Assembly (NCBI RefSeq): GCF_008905045.1 | Contig: NZ_VWMY01000005.1 | Location: 62,001-126,000 of the forward strand | Source: Streptomyces albicerus | GTDB lineage: Bacteria > Actinomycetota > Actinomycetes > Streptomycetales > Streptomycetaceae | DNA: 64,000 nt | Reading direction: 5' to 3' | Program-made: the position numbers and the translations under genes | In this document: positions 33,224 to 43,776 of the stretch, piece after piece | Layout of the letters: each line of letters starts with the position of its first letter | Position numbering within the stretch: the stretch's first letter is position 1 | The notes under the pieces: generated by a model | Seen by the model: the letters and a program-made list of their open reading frames with translations, nothing else | Database searches by the model: none | What the model was told of the DNA's origin: nothing

Positions 33224-34075
33224 ATGCTCGACGTACAAGACCTGCAGAAGATCTACACCGGTCGGCACCGCAACGTCGAGGCGCTGCGCAACCTCACCTT
33301 TCACATAGCCGAAGGCGAACTGGTGTGTCTGGTCGGGCCGTCGGGCTGCGGCAAGACCACCCTGCTCAAGTGCATGGCCGGCCTGCTCGCCCCCACGCGG
33401 GGCGAAGTGCGCCTGGACGGCCGTCCGGTCGACGGGCCCCCGCCCGGCATGGCGGTCGTCTTCCAGGAGTACGGCCGCTCCCTGTTCGCCTGGATGAACG
33501 TGCGTGACAACGTCGCCCTGCCGCTGCGCCGCAAGAAGCTCGGCAAGGCGCGCGAGCGGGAGCTGGTGGACCACGCGCTGGAGGTGGTCGGCCTGGCCGA
33601 CGCCCACCAGGCGTATCCCTGGCAGCTGTCCGGCGGGATGCAGCAGCGCGTCGCCATCGCCCGCGCCGTCGCGTACGAGCCGAAGGTGCTGCTCATGGAC
33701 GAGCCCTTCGCGGCGGTCGACGCGCAGACGCGGGCCGAACTGGAGGACCTCATCCGGCGGTTGTGGCGCGAACTCGGCGTCACCGTCCTGTTCGTGACCC
33801 ATGACATCGACGAGGCGGTCTACCTCGGCCAGCGCACCATCATCCTGTCCAAGTCCCCGACCGTCGTGCAGGAGGACCTCACGATCGATCTCCCGGACGA
33901 GCGCGACCAGTTGCACACCCGCTCCAGCACCCGCTTCGCCGAACTGCGCGCCCACGTCTACGAGCAGATCCAGCGGGCCAAGCACCACAGTGGCGACACG
34001 GAAGCGCATACAGAAGCGCATACGGCGGCGGAGGACCGGATTCCCGAGCCGGCCCTGCAGAAGATCGAGCCCTGA
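33224..34075 (+). CDS. ABC transporter ATPase, SsuB/TauB-like
   Basis: A 283-residue ATPase. Walker A GPSGCGKTT (about 39-47), Q-loop VVFQEYGRSLF, signature LSGGMQQRVAIARA, Walker B VLLMDEPFAAVD, and the switch His in VTHDIDEAVY are all present. The C-terminus has a duplicated EAHTEAHT segment from a short GAAGCGCATAC repeat at about 34010-34022. It energises the importer encoded by the three coupled genes upstream. The ATG has AAGGAG. The substrate is probably a sulfonate, nitrate-like or aromatic compound, given the PaaX regulator. Confidence 0.92.
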   Translation: MLDVQDLQKIYTGRHRNVEALRNLTFHIAEGELVCLVGPSGCGKTTLLKCMAGLLAPTRGEVRLDGRPVDGPPPGMAVVFQEYGRSLFAWMNVRDNVALPLRRKKLGKARERELVDHALEVVGLADAHQAYPWQLSGGMQQRVAIARAVAYEPKVLLMDEPFAAVDAQTRAELEDLIRRLWRELGVTVLFVTHDIDEAVYLGQRTIILSKSPTVVQEDLTIDLPDERDQLHTRSSTRFAELRAHVYEQIQRAKHHSGDTEAHTEAHTAAEDRIPEPALQKIEP

Positions 34076-34131
34076 CGCGACGGCCGCCGCACGGGGTGAC
34101 CGTGCTCAGGGACTGACTCTCCCGGCGCCGG

Positions 34132-35760
34132 TCACAGCTCTCGTTCGAAGCGCGTCAGCCACCAGGGCGTCTTCGGTGGACCGGAACGGGACGCCTTCCT
34201 GCGCCGGTGCCGGATGACAAGGAGCGCCGAGCCGGCGAGGGCCGCGATTCCGGTGCCGAGGGCCCAGCCGCCGACGCCGCCTTCACTCTTGGGCACGTCG
34301 ACGCTGCCGTCACTCTTGGACACAGCGCAGGAGAACGTGCCGTTCTCGGCCACCTGGACGGGAGCCTTGTCGTTGCTTCGCACGGTGTCCGTGACACGGG
34401 CGCCGACCGTTGCCGAGTCGCCCTCCCAGGCCGAGACGGCCACGCAGCCGGAACGGGTGTCCTTGCTCGTGACGCGCAACGTGAACTCGTAGGTGACCTC
34501 CTGGCCGACTTCTCCGTGCTGGTCGCAGGTGTAGCTGCGGCCGTGGTCCTTGGTCTCGCAGGCCTGGTCGGCCATCTCCTCCTCGGCCTCGGGGTCGTAG
34601 GGCGCCTGGGTCACCTCGGTGCCGGGCGGGACGACGAACACGGTCCTGATCTCGCCCGTCTGGGCGGGGCCGTTGTTGCGGTAGCCGACCAGGATGCGGT
34701 GACTGCTGCCGACGTCGCCGAGCAGCGATGAGCCGATCGCCTCGATATCGGCGGTGTTGCGGACCGGCACGTCCACCCCCGCAGGCTCCGGGTCCGTGGT
34801 GAAGGTTGTCCCCTTGCCGCCGGCCGGGTCCGGGGTGAGGGAGAGGGGTGCCGCGTTCCCCGGTGTGAGCCCGGGGGAGGGGTCGTCCACGCAGCATGGC
34901 GGGCCCGGATGCCGTCCGGAGGAGTGGAAGGGCCACGCCCCGTAGGACAAATTTTCCCTCAGCGCGCTCTTGCCCGGCTTCATCCGCAGTACGGGGGTCA
35001 GCCGCATCGTTTCACCGGGAGCTATGACGGCGTCGGGCAGCAGGCACTTGATGACGGCGGCGCCCCTGGCGTAGTCGGCGTCCCCGGGGTAGCGGCAGTT
35101 GCTGTGCCGGGTGGTCGCGGACAGATCCCGGAAGCCGTCGATGAGCAGGACGACGCCGCGGGCGGGAACATCGCCGGTGTTACGGATGACGACGGGCACG
35201 CCGAAGGTTTCGCCCACGGCCATCTTCTTGAGAGTGCGGCCCTCGTTCACCCGCAGTTCGGGCCGCCCCGCGATCACCGTCAGGCTGCCACGGACGGCGG
35301 GCAGACCCTCCGGCTTGAGGGTGTACCGGAGGATGCCGGAGTCCCCGGCCCGGACGCCGGCCGCGGGGCGGAGCTTCAGCTCCTGCAGGTTCCAGCCCTC
35401 GGAGTCGGGGTGCAGCGGCTTCGAACAGGTGAAGGACGGCATCCGCGGCCTGCAGCCGTCGGCTCCCGAGGAGATGACGGCGACGCCCTCGAGCCCGGAC
35501 GCGTCCACGGCGAGTTCGGCATCCCGTGCCGGCCCGTCGTACGCGAACTCCAGGCCGAGCCGATCGGAGGTGTACGGCTCCTGCTTGTGCAGCGGCACGT
35601 AGAAAACGTTCTGCGTGATGTCGCGAGGGCCGGACTCCGCTGCCGTGGCCTGCCCCGGGCCCGTGAGCACGGCCGTCATGGCCAGGATGGCGGCCAGTAG
35701 ACAGCGGACCACCGCTGTGCGCCGGCCGTCCCATATCTGGCCGTCCCGTATGCCGAACAT
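34132..35760 (-). CDS. Secreted, membrane-anchored cell-surface protein
   Basis: A 542-residue protein with an N-terminal signal (VVRCLLAAILAMTAVLTGPG, about 16-35, then ATAAES), a long extracellular region of beta-rich, probably Ig-like domains (GVPVVIRNTGDVPARGVVLL; GYRNNGPAQTGEIRTVFVVP), four or more Cys pairs (for example CRPRMPSFTC), and a C-terminal transmembrane helix (WALGTGIAALAGSALLVI) with a basic tail. It should sit on the outer membrane face with its domains in the wall. No catalytic domain is seen. The start at 35760 is assumed and has a weak ribosome site; GTG 35778 is an alternative. Confidence 0.75.
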   Translation of the reverse strand: MFGIRDGQIWDGRRTAVVRCLLAAILAMTAVLTGPGQATAAESGPRDITQNVFYVPLHKQEPYTSDRLGLEFAYDGPARDAELAVDASGLEGVAVISSGADGCRPRMPSFTCSKPLHPDSEGWNLQELKLRPAAGVRAGDSGILRYTLKPEGLPAVRGSLTVIAGRPELRVNEGRTLKKMAVGETFGVPVVIRNTGDVPARGVVLLIDGFRDLSATTRHSNCRYPGDADYARGAAVIKCLLPDAVIAPGETMRLTPVLRMKPGKSALRENLSYGAWPFHSSGRHPGPPCCVDDPSPGLTPGNAAPLSLTPDPAGGKGTTFTTDPEPAGVDVPVRNTADIEAIGSSLLGDVGSSHRILVGYRNNGPAQTGEIRTVFVVPPGTEVTQAPYDPEAEEEMADQACETKDHGRSYTCDQHGEVGQEVTYEFTLRVTSKDTRSGCVAVSAWEGDSATVGARVTDTVRSNDKAPVQVAENGTFSCAVSKSDGSVDVPKSEGGVGGWALGTGIAALAGSALLVIRHRRRKASRSGPPKTPWWLTRFEREL

Positions 35761-35837
35761 TGCCGCAGTATGGCGCACCGCCTCTCTTGCGGAGCGGGTG
35801 ACGCTTGATGCGCGCCCGCTCCCCGTGGCGTACACCG

Positions 35838-36416
35838 TCACCTGAGATCCGGTGGGTAGCTCATCACCAGCAGCGCTCGTCCGCCGCCCGGTCCGGCGGC
35901 GTAGATGTGCGGGACGCCGCCGTCGAAGTGCGCCGTGTCGCCGGCCTTGAGGTCGAGCAGGTGGTCGGCCGGGCCGCAGACCACGGCGCCGTCGGTGCAG
36001 TGGACCAGCTCCCGGGTGCCGGCGTCGTGCGGGTCGCCCTCGAACCGCGAGCCCGGTGGCAGGTCGAGTTCGAAGACCTCGGTGCGGTGGCGGCTGTGGT
36101 CGGTCTGCAGCAGTCGGCCCCGCATCCCGCGCGCGGACTCCACGACGGTGCCCTCGCCTGCTCGTTGGACCCGTGCCGGAGCCGGCCCCGCGTGCTCGAT
36201 GAGCTGTCCGATACTCAGTCCCAGCGCATGCCCCAGGCGCCACAAGGTCTCCAGCGACGGGTTGCCCTCACCCGCCTCGATCCTGGCCAGGCTGGTCTTG
36301 GACAGACCCGTGAGCCGGCTGAGTTCGCCGAGCGACTGGTTGCGCGCCTCGCGGTGGCGGCGGACCGTCTCGGCCAGGTGCCGGGCGGCGGGGAGGGCCA
36401 TTGACTGAGAATCCAT
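35838..36416 (-). CDS. XRE-family regulator with C-terminal cupin
   Basis: A 192-residue regulator. HTH domain about 10-70 (VRRHREARNQSLGELSRLTG, then SKTSLARIEAGEGNPSLETL), then a cupin fold about 100-185 (FELDLPPGSRFEGDPHDAGT, LVHCTDGAVVCGPADHLLDL, GDTAHFDGGVPHIY). This is the PuuR-like class that commonly controls amine or amino-acid metabolism and binds a ligand in the cupin. The start at 36416 has AGGGAACG. It is divergent from the M20 peptidase; a palindromic site lies between them. Confidence 0.9.
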   Translation of the reverse strand: MDSQSMALPAARHLAETVRRHREARNQSLGELSRLTGLSKTSLARIEAGEGNPSLETLWRLGHALGLSIGQLIEHAGPAPARVQRAGEGTVVESARGMRGRLLQTDHSRHRTEVFELDLPPGSRFEGDPHDAGTRELVHCTDGAVVCGPADHLLDLKAGDTAHFDGGVPHIYAAGPGGGRALLVMSYPPDLR

Positions 36417-36435
36417 CGTTCCCTACGTTGAACGC

Positions 36436-36457
36436 ATCGTCACTTTTATATGACGAT
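36436..36457. promoter_or_regulatory. Inverted repeat between XRE-cupin and M20 peptidase genes
   Basis: ATCGTCA (36436-36442) and TGACGAT (36451-36457) are exact inverted repeats around an AT-rich 8-base centre (CTTTTATA). The site lies 19 bases upstream of the regulator and 45 bases upstream of the peptidase, so it is a candidate operator for both. Confidence 0.5.
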
Positions 36458-36502
36458 TCCGGCTGTCAGCCACTGTAGCTGTGCCGAGGAGAGGCGAAGC
36501 TC

Positions 36503-37714
36503 ATGAGGAATGATGCCGCAGCGGTACGGGCCTGGCTCGAGCCGAGGGCCGACGAGATGGCCGAACTGCTGGCACGACTCGTGGCCGTGGAATCGGAGAA
36601 CCCGCCCGGACGCAACCTCGGACGTTGTGCGCGGGTCCTGCGCGACGCCATGGAGCGGCTGGGACTCGGCCCCGAGATCATCGAACTCGCGCCCGGCGGC
36701 GAGCTGGAGGAGCCGGCCGTCGTGCGCGGCACCGTCGGCGACGGCGGCAAACTCCTCTACTTCCACGGGCACTTCGACGTCGTCCCGGTGCAGGACCGCA
36801 AACAGTTCACGGTCGAGCGGCGTGACGGGAAGCTCATCGGCCGGGGCACCGCGGACATGAAGGGCGGCATCGTCAGCATGCTCTACGGCGCCGCGGCCGC
36901 CAAGGAGCTCGGACTGCTCGGCGACGGCCGGATCGTCCTGCACCTGGTGTGCGACGAGGAGACCGGCAGCGTAGCGGGGTCCGGTCATCTGCGTGAGGCG
37001 GAGCTGATCGACCCACGCGCCGTCGCCATGGTCACCGGCGAACCCAGCGGCGCCGGCATCTGGCACGCGGCCCGCGGCGCGGTCTCCCTGCGCGTCGACA
37101 TCCGGGGGCGCGAGGCGCACGTCGGCCAGGCGCACCGGGGCGTGAACGCCTTCCAGCACATGCTGCATGTGGCCCGCCCGGTCGAGGCGTACGCCGCGGA
37201 GATGGCCACCCGGCACACGAACTTCCCGATGAACGGCGACGACGCGCCGGGCACCATGCTCGTGGTCGGCGGTCTGTCCGGCGGCGGCTCGAACTTCAAC
37301 GTCGTACCGGGCTCGGTCCACTTCACCGTCGACGGCCGCTTCAACCCCGAGGAGGACCTGGACGGCGAGCTCAAGCGGCTGACGGCCCTCATCGACGACG
37401 CCGCCGCCGAGATCGGTGCCGATGTGTCCGTCGAGGTGACCCAGTTGCAGCCCTCCGCGAGCACCGACGAGTCCCATCCGGCGGCCGTCACCCTGGCCCG
37501 GTGCGTCGACGAAGTCGAGGGCGCCCGGCCGCAGTTCGAGATGTGCGCGGGCATCCTCGACATCCGCTGGTACGCCCAGCTCGGCATCCCCGCGTTCGCC
37601 TACGGGGCGGGGCGGCTCGACGTCTCCCACGGCCCCGAGGAGTACGTCGACGAGGCGGCGATGCGTCGCGTCGCGGCCGTGTACGCGCTCTACGCCCGGG
37701 AGATGCTGGCGTGA
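36503..37714 (+). CDS. M20 family metallopeptidase (ArgE/DapE-like)
   Basis: A 403-residue dinuclear zinc amidohydrolase. Metal ligands are visible in YFHGHFDVVPV, RGTADMKGG and CDEETGS, with the dimerisation (lid) domain around 190-310 and the terminal His in RLDVSHGPEEYVD. Such enzymes remove N-acyl groups or hydrolyse dipeptides. The ATG at 36503 has GGAGAGGCGA upstream. The divergent XRE-cupin regulator probably controls it. No signal peptide is seen, so it should be cytoplasmic. The exact substrate is unknown. Confidence 0.9.
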   Translation: MRNDAAAVRAWLEPRADEMAELLARLVAVESENPPGRNLGRCARVLRDAMERLGLGPEIIELAPGGELEEPAVVRGTVGDGGKLLYFHGHFDVVPVQDRKQFTVERRDGKLIGRGTADMKGGIVSMLYGAAAAKELGLLGDGRIVLHLVCDEETGSVAGSGHLREAELIDPRAVAMVTGEPSGAGIWHAARGAVSLRVDIRGREAHVGQAHRGVNAFQHMLHVARPVEAYAAEMATRHTNFPMNGDDAPGTMLVVGGLSGGGSNFNVVPGSVHFTVDGRFNPEEDLDGELKRLTALIDDAAAEIGADVSVEVTQLQPSASTDESHPAAVTLARCVDEVEGARPQFEMCAGILDIRWYAQLGIPAFAYGAGRLDVSHGPEEYVDEAAMRRVAAVYALYAREMLA

Positions 37715-37785
37715 TCCGTGGGGCGCCTCACGGCAGGCGGTAATTCGATGGCACCTGCGAAGAATCCGTCGTTACCGTCGCGCCC

Positions 37786-38739
37786 ATGACGTACGAGCAT
37801 CCGCTGGCCTATGTGCTCGGCCTCGAAGGCATCGCCCTGATGCGAACGTTCGCCGGGGAGTACGACCGTGAGTTCGTCGATGCGCGGATCGCCGAGATCC
37901 GGCGACTGCTCGACGACGAGTCGCTGGCGGACACCGCAGTGGACGTGGCGAGCGTGGACACGGTCGAGGGTTACGGGATCTGGTCGAGTACGTACGACGG
38001 CCCCAACACGGCGTTCGACTTCGACGGGCCTCTGGTCGGTGAAGTCGCCGACTCACTGCCGGCGGGCGTCGTCCTGGACGCCGCGTGCGGCACCGGCCGG
38101 ATCGCGGCGTCGCTGGCCGCAAGAGGACATCGGGTCATCGGCGTGGACAGCTCGCCCGACATGCCCGCCCGGGCACGCCGACGGGTGCCGCGGGGCGACT
38201 TCCACCTCGGCGACCTGCACGAGTTGCCGGTGGACGACAGCGCCGTGGACCTGGTCGTCTGCTCCCTGGCAATGACGCATCTTCCCGAACTCAGGCCCGT
38301 CATGGCCGAGTTCGCCAGGGTGCTTCGCCCGAGCGGACATCTCCTGATCGCCGACATCCACCCCGAGCAGGTGGCGCGAGGCGTGATTCCCCGCCTACGC
38401 CGACCGGACGGGCAACCGGGACGCCTGATCTCCTACCGCCACAGTCCCGGGGAGTATCTGCGCGCCGCCCTGCAGGCGGGGCTGCACGTGCGACGCTGCG
38501 AGGAACCCGAGCGACCGGCCGTGGCACGGCCCCGTGACCAGGCCACCGCGAGTGCGCCGGACGCCGAACAGCCCGGGTCCCGGGACACACCGCGTGCCAC
38601 CGAAGCGGGACCGTGGGAGCTCTGGCCATGGTCCCTGGCCGGCCTGGCTCCCGAGGCGGCGCAAGCGGCCGGCACCGGAGTCCCGGCCATGATCCTCTGG
38701 CATTTCCAGCTGCTCGGGGACCCTGCCGAGCGAGCATGA
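37786..38739 (+). CDS. SAM-dependent methyltransferase, Methyltransf_11 type, 317 aa
   Basis: The N-terminal ~75 residues are a helical extension; then motif I VLDAACGTGRIAASLAARGH (about 96-115) and VIGVDSSPDMPARAR form the SAM site, with VDLVVCSLAMTHLPELRPVM and FARVLRPSGHLLIADIHPE downstream. The C-terminal 70 residues (from about 245) are Pro/Ala-rich and end in LWHFQLLGDPAERA. No clear ribosome site precedes the ATG, and it may be leaderless. The substrate is unknown. It lies between the M20 peptidase and a large LAL regulator, and is convergent with the latter. Confidence 0.85.
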   Translation: MTYEHPLAYVLGLEGIALMRTFAGEYDREFVDARIAEIRRLLDDESLADTAVDVASVDTVEGYGIWSSTYDGPNTAFDFDGPLVGEVADSLPAGVVLDAACGTGRIAASLAARGHRVIGVDSSPDMPARARRRVPRGDFHLGDLHELPVDDSAVDLVVCSLAMTHLPELRPVMAEFARVLRPSGHLLIADIHPEQVARGVIPRLRRPDGQPGRLISYRHSPGEYLRAALQAGLHVRRCEEPERPAVARPRDQATASAPDAEQPGSRDTPRATEAGPWELWPWSLAGLAPEAAQAAGTGVPAMILWHFQLLGDPAERA

Positions 38740-38798
38740 CCGTCGCCGGTCGACATCGCCTCGACGCGCCGGCGGACGGGCACGGCATCCACCGGCCA

Positions 38799-41700
38799 TC
38801 ACCCGGAAGCGGACCGCTCCGCTTCGATCAGTCCCTCGCGGTACGCGATCGCCACGGCTTCCGTGCGGCTGGCGGCGCCCAGCTTGGCGAGGATGTTGGA
38901 GACGTGGACGCTCGCCGTCTTGCCGGTGATGAAGAGTTCCTCGCCGATCTGGCGGTTGGTGCGGCCGCGGGCGAGGAGCAGCAGGACGTCGTTCTCACGG
39001 GCGGTCAGCACGGGAACCCGGTCCGCCGTGGGCGAGGTCTCCGCGAGGCGGCCCCGGCGGATCAGTCGCTCCACGTCCTCGCGCAGGGGCACGGCGCCCA
39101 GCCGGACGGCCGTGTCGCGCACGGCGCGCGCGTGCTCGACGGCCTCGGCGCGTCGTTCCGTCGCCAAGAGGGCCTCCGCGAGCCGCAGTTGACAGCGGGC
39201 CTGCTCGTAGACGTCTCCATAGCCGAACGCGGCGACGGCCTTCTCCCAGGCCTCGACATCCGGTCCGGTGCCGGCCCGTGCCCACTCCGCCTCGGCGCGC
39301 GCCAGCCACGCCAGCCCTTCGGGCCCCTGCGGCGAACCGTCCTCGCCCTTGGCGGCCGTGACCCGGGCAAGCTCCACCAGCTCCGTCCCGGTCTCCGCCC
39401 AGCGGCGGGTCCCCTCTTCGTCGCCGGCCCGGCGGAGCTCCACGGCCGCGTCCGCGACGGCGGCCAGAGCGAGCGCCGCGAGCCGCACCACCACGTCGGG
39501 CGTGCTGCCGGAGTCGTCGACGAGAGCCGCGACCGACGTACGGAACTGCTCGACGGCCGCCTCGGGGTCGCGCCGCAGTACCGCGGCGTCGGTCAGGAGG
39601 ATGCTCGCGACGAGCGTGGCCATCCAGTCGAACGGCCCGTCGAGCAGGGCCAGGGCCCGCTCGGCGGCACCCTGGTCGCCACGCGCCAGGGCCACGGACA
39701 GCGCGGGCGCGATCGCGTACCTGCCGGCCGCCGGAAGCCGCTCGGCATCGGTCTCCGCCACCCGCACACACTCGTCCCACTGGCCCAGGGTGTAGAGCAC
39801 CAGGGAGTGCAGATAGCGCATTTCCAACGGGTACGGAGACGAGAGGAGCCCGGCGCGGCCCGCGCGCTCCAGGCCTTCGGAGAGCCAGTTCAGACACTCG
39901 TCCAGGTCGCCGGACTCGTACGAGCCGATGGCGAGGTTGAAGAGGGCGCGCATCTCGATGGTGACGTTGGCGGCGCGCCGGGCCAGCTCGCGCGCCTCCC
40001 GCAGCCGGGCCCGCCCCTCCGGAGTGCGCCGGTTGTCTCCTTCGAGGCCGACGAGGGAAATCATCAAGTCGGCCCGGGCGTCGGGCACTTCGAGTTCCTC
40101 GGCGATCCGCAGGGCCTGGTGGGCCACACGGTGGGCGGCGTCGTCGTCGCCCACGTACCTCGCCGCCATGACGTGGGTGGCCGCGGCCCACACCCACGTA
40201 CGCGACGGAGGGTCGGCGGGGATCATCGCGAGCGCCTCGCTGCTGTACGCGAACGCGGCCGTCAGGCTGTCGATGCGCATCAGATTGCCCGCGAGCGTGT
40301 AGCGGACGCGGGCGGCCAGTTCGTAGTCCTCCTCCGAACCGACCCTCGCGAGCGCGGACCGGGTGAGCGAGACCGCCCGGTGGGTCTCGCCGGCGTGCGC
40401 GGCGGCCGCCGAGGCGCGCAGCGTCAAGGTGACCGTGTCGAAGCCTTCCGGCCGTGCGGCAGCGGGTACCGCGGACCACAGGTCGAGGGCGGCCTCCAGG
40501 TGGCGCAGTTCTTCGGCGGGTGCGCGGACCCGGCCCGCGTGGTCGGCGGCCTCCAGCGAGGCCGCCAGCGCGTCGGCCAGATCGTGGCTCTCCCGCGAGT
40601 GGTGGGCGCGCTCCGCCGCGCTCTCGGCCGGGTGGCCCCGCCCGGCCAGCACTCTGGCGAACGCCCGGTGCAGCCGCACCCGTTCACCCGGCAGCAGGTC
40701 GGCGTAGACGGCCTCGCGGATCAGGGCGTGCCGGAAGGAGTAGGTGTCGTCCTCGCCAGGGACGAGCAGCTGCCGGCCGACGGCCTCGCGCAGTGCCGAC
40801 TCCAGCTCCTCCTCGGGCAGTTCGACGGCGTCGCGCAGCAGATCGTGCTCGACGCGGCGCCCCGCGACCGCCGCGGTACGCAGCACCTGCTGGGCGGTGG
40901 GCGGAAGTTGCTCGAAGCGGATGAGGAGCACGTCGGCCAGTCCGCTGGGCACGGCGGACGCCGCACCGGGCATGGTCTCTGAGGTGGCGGCGAGCAACTC
41001 CTCCGCGTAGAACGCGTTGCCCTCGGCGCGCTCGACGATTCGGCGGACGGTGGCATCGGGCAGCGGGCCGGCCCGCTGGGCGCGGACGAGGCGCGCCACC
41101 TCGCCGTCGGGCATCGGCCGCAGCTCGAGACGCTCGACTGCGGGCAGCCGCACGAGCTCGGCGAGCAGGGGGCGCAGCGGGTGCCGGCGGTGCAGATCGT
41201 CGGCGCGGTACGAGGCGAAGACCGCCAGGCGCTGGTGGGACGCGCCACCCGCGACCGGCGTTCCCGCACTCGAACGAAGCCGGGACTGGGGGAGTTGGAG
41301 GATGCCCCGACTGAGCAGGAAGCGCAGCAGGTCACGGGAGGACTGGTCCGCCCAGTGCAGGTCCTCCAGGACCACCAGCAGCGGAGCGGTCTCGGCGAGC
41401 TCGGCCAGCAGTCCGGCCATGCCCTCGAACAACTGCAGCCGCCCGCCCGCGTCCCCCGCGCCGCCGCTGCCGTCGCCGAGCAGGCGGTCGACCACGGGAT
41501 GTGCGGCCAGGGCGGCGGAGAACCGCTCGTCGCCGGCCAGCACGCCGAGGATCTCGGTGAACGGCAGATAGGGCAGACCCACGTCGCCGAGGTCGACACA
41601 GTGCCCCGTGACGACGGTCATGCCGGCCTCCGTGGCATGCCCCGCGGCCTCGGCCAGCACCCGGGTCTTGCCGACTCCCGCGTCCCCCGCGACCAGCACG

Positions 41701-41801
41701 GCACGCGCCTCACCGGCCCGGGTCCGGTCCAGGACGCGGGTCAAACGGGCGAGCTCGTCCTCACGACCGATGAACGGCGTGGTGAATGCGGTGGTCGGCA
41801 C
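38799..41801 (-). CDS. LAL-type LuxR-family ATPase regulator, 1000 aa
   Basis: A large AAA-like regulator. It has an N-terminal AAA_16 domain with Walker A GDAGVGKT (about 36-43) and Walker B LLVVLEDLHWADQSS, a long helical repeat region (about 370-920), and a C-terminal LuxR HTH (LTARENDVLLLLARGRTNRQ to VHVSNILAKLGAA). It should act as an ATP-dependent activator. The GTG at 41801 starts the conserved TPFIGREDELARL. Between Walker B and the HQRLAVFASYR strand there is an unusual in-frame segment (LQLPQSRLRSSAGTPVAGG, from about 41244-41307) that looks like an inserted repeat. No target is known. Confidence 0.9.
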   Translation of the reverse strand: MPTTAFTTPFIGREDELARLTRVLDRTRAGEARAVLVAGDAGVGKTRVLAEAAGHATEAGMTVVTGHCVDLGDVGLPYLPFTEILGVLAGDERFSAALAAHPVVDRLLGDGSGGAGDAGGRLQLFEGMAGLLAELAETAPLLVVLEDLHWADQSSRDLLRFLLSRGILQLPQSRLRSSAGTPVAGGASHQRLAVFASYRADDLHRRHPLRPLLAELVRLPAVERLELRPMPDGEVARLVRAQRAGPLPDATVRRIVERAEGNAFYAEELLAATSETMPGAASAVPSGLADVLLIRFEQLPPTAQQVLRTAAVAGRRVEHDLLRDAVELPEEELESALREAVGRQLLVPGEDDTYSFRHALIREAVYADLLPGERVRLHRAFARVLAGRGHPAESAAERAHHSRESHDLADALAASLEAADHAGRVRAPAEELRHLEAALDLWSAVPAAARPEGFDTVTLTLRASAAAAHAGETHRAVSLTRSALARVGSEEDYELAARVRYTLAGNLMRIDSLTAAFAYSSEALAMIPADPPSRTWVWAAATHVMAARYVGDDDAAHRVAHQALRIAEELEVPDARADLMISLVGLEGDNRRTPEGRARLREARELARRAANVTIEMRALFNLAIGSYESGDLDECLNWLSEGLERAGRAGLLSSPYPLEMRYLHSLVLYTLGQWDECVRVAETDAERLPAAGRYAIAPALSVALARGDQGAAERALALLDGPFDWMATLVASILLTDAAVLRRDPEAAVEQFRTSVAALVDDSGSTPDVVVRLAALALAAVADAAVELRRAGDEEGTRRWAETGTELVELARVTAAKGEDGSPQGPEGLAWLARAEAEWARAGTGPDVEAWEKAVAAFGYGDVYEQARCQLRLAEALLATERRAEAVEHARAVRDTAVRLGAVPLREDVERLIRRGRLAETSPTADRVPVLTARENDVLLLLARGRTNRQIGEELFITGKTASVHVSNILAKLGAASRTEAVAIAYREGLIEAERSASG

Positions 41802-41977
41802 CCGTCCATCCTGGCACGCGCCACTGACACAGCCACCGCCCGACGGCCGGCGACAGGCGGCGGCCGGTCCGCCCACGAGGTCGCTTCCCACTCGCTACGT
41901 CGCCGCACGTGTCGGCAGCCTCAGCGGAGATGAGGCGCGCGGTCATGGAGGCAGTGGCCGCGAGGTCCGACCGCACC

Positions 41978-42324
41978 TCAGCCCAGTGTCTCCGCCCAGT
42001 TCGCCGGAACCCGCCCCGCGGGGCCGGGTGCGGGCTGATCGGCGGGATGGCTGAGTGGCGGAGCGAGGTCAAGACCGGACTCGTACATCTCGGAGGTCTC
42101 GAAGTTCCAGAACCAGGCCTCACCCGGCTCGAAGCTGCGGACGAAGGGGTGACCGGTGGCCTGGTGATGGGCGGTGGCGTGCTTGGCGGGAGAGGAGTCG
42201 CAGCAGCCGACATGTCCGCACTGGGTGCACCGGCGCAGATGGAACCACCAGCCGCCGTCGGCTTCGCACTCGACGCACCCGGTGCCGCTCGGCGGGACGC
42301 TGGTGTCGATTCCGTCCGGAAGGG

Positions 42325-42328
<4 letters not shown>
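41978..42328 (-). CDS. UBP-type zinc finger protein
   Basis: A 116-residue protein with a complete UBP zinc finger: GCVECEADGGWWFHLRRCTQ, CGHVGCCDSSPAKHATAHHQ, TGHPFVRSFEPGEAWFWNFE. In eukaryotes this finger binds the free C-terminus of ubiquitin; bacterial versions are of unknown function. The C-terminal 40 residues are Pro-rich. It starts at ATG 42328, overlapping the kinase stop (ATGA), so it is the last gene of the three-gene cassette. Actinobacteria have similar cassettes. Its ligand in bacteria is not known. Confidence 0.9.

Positions 42329-43772
<1,444 letters not shown>

Positions 43773-43776
<4 letters not shown>

Noticed and set aside
34090-34137. A possible terminator (GTGACCG/CGGTCAC) between the ABC ATPase gene and the surface-protein gene
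   Set aside because: The arms are only 7 bp and the loop is about 27 bases, too weak to support.
34132-36243. Extension of the surface-protein frame to 703 residues
   Set aside because: The extra N-terminal part overlaps the XRE-cupin gene in another frame and is Arg-rich; the signal peptide lies after 35760.
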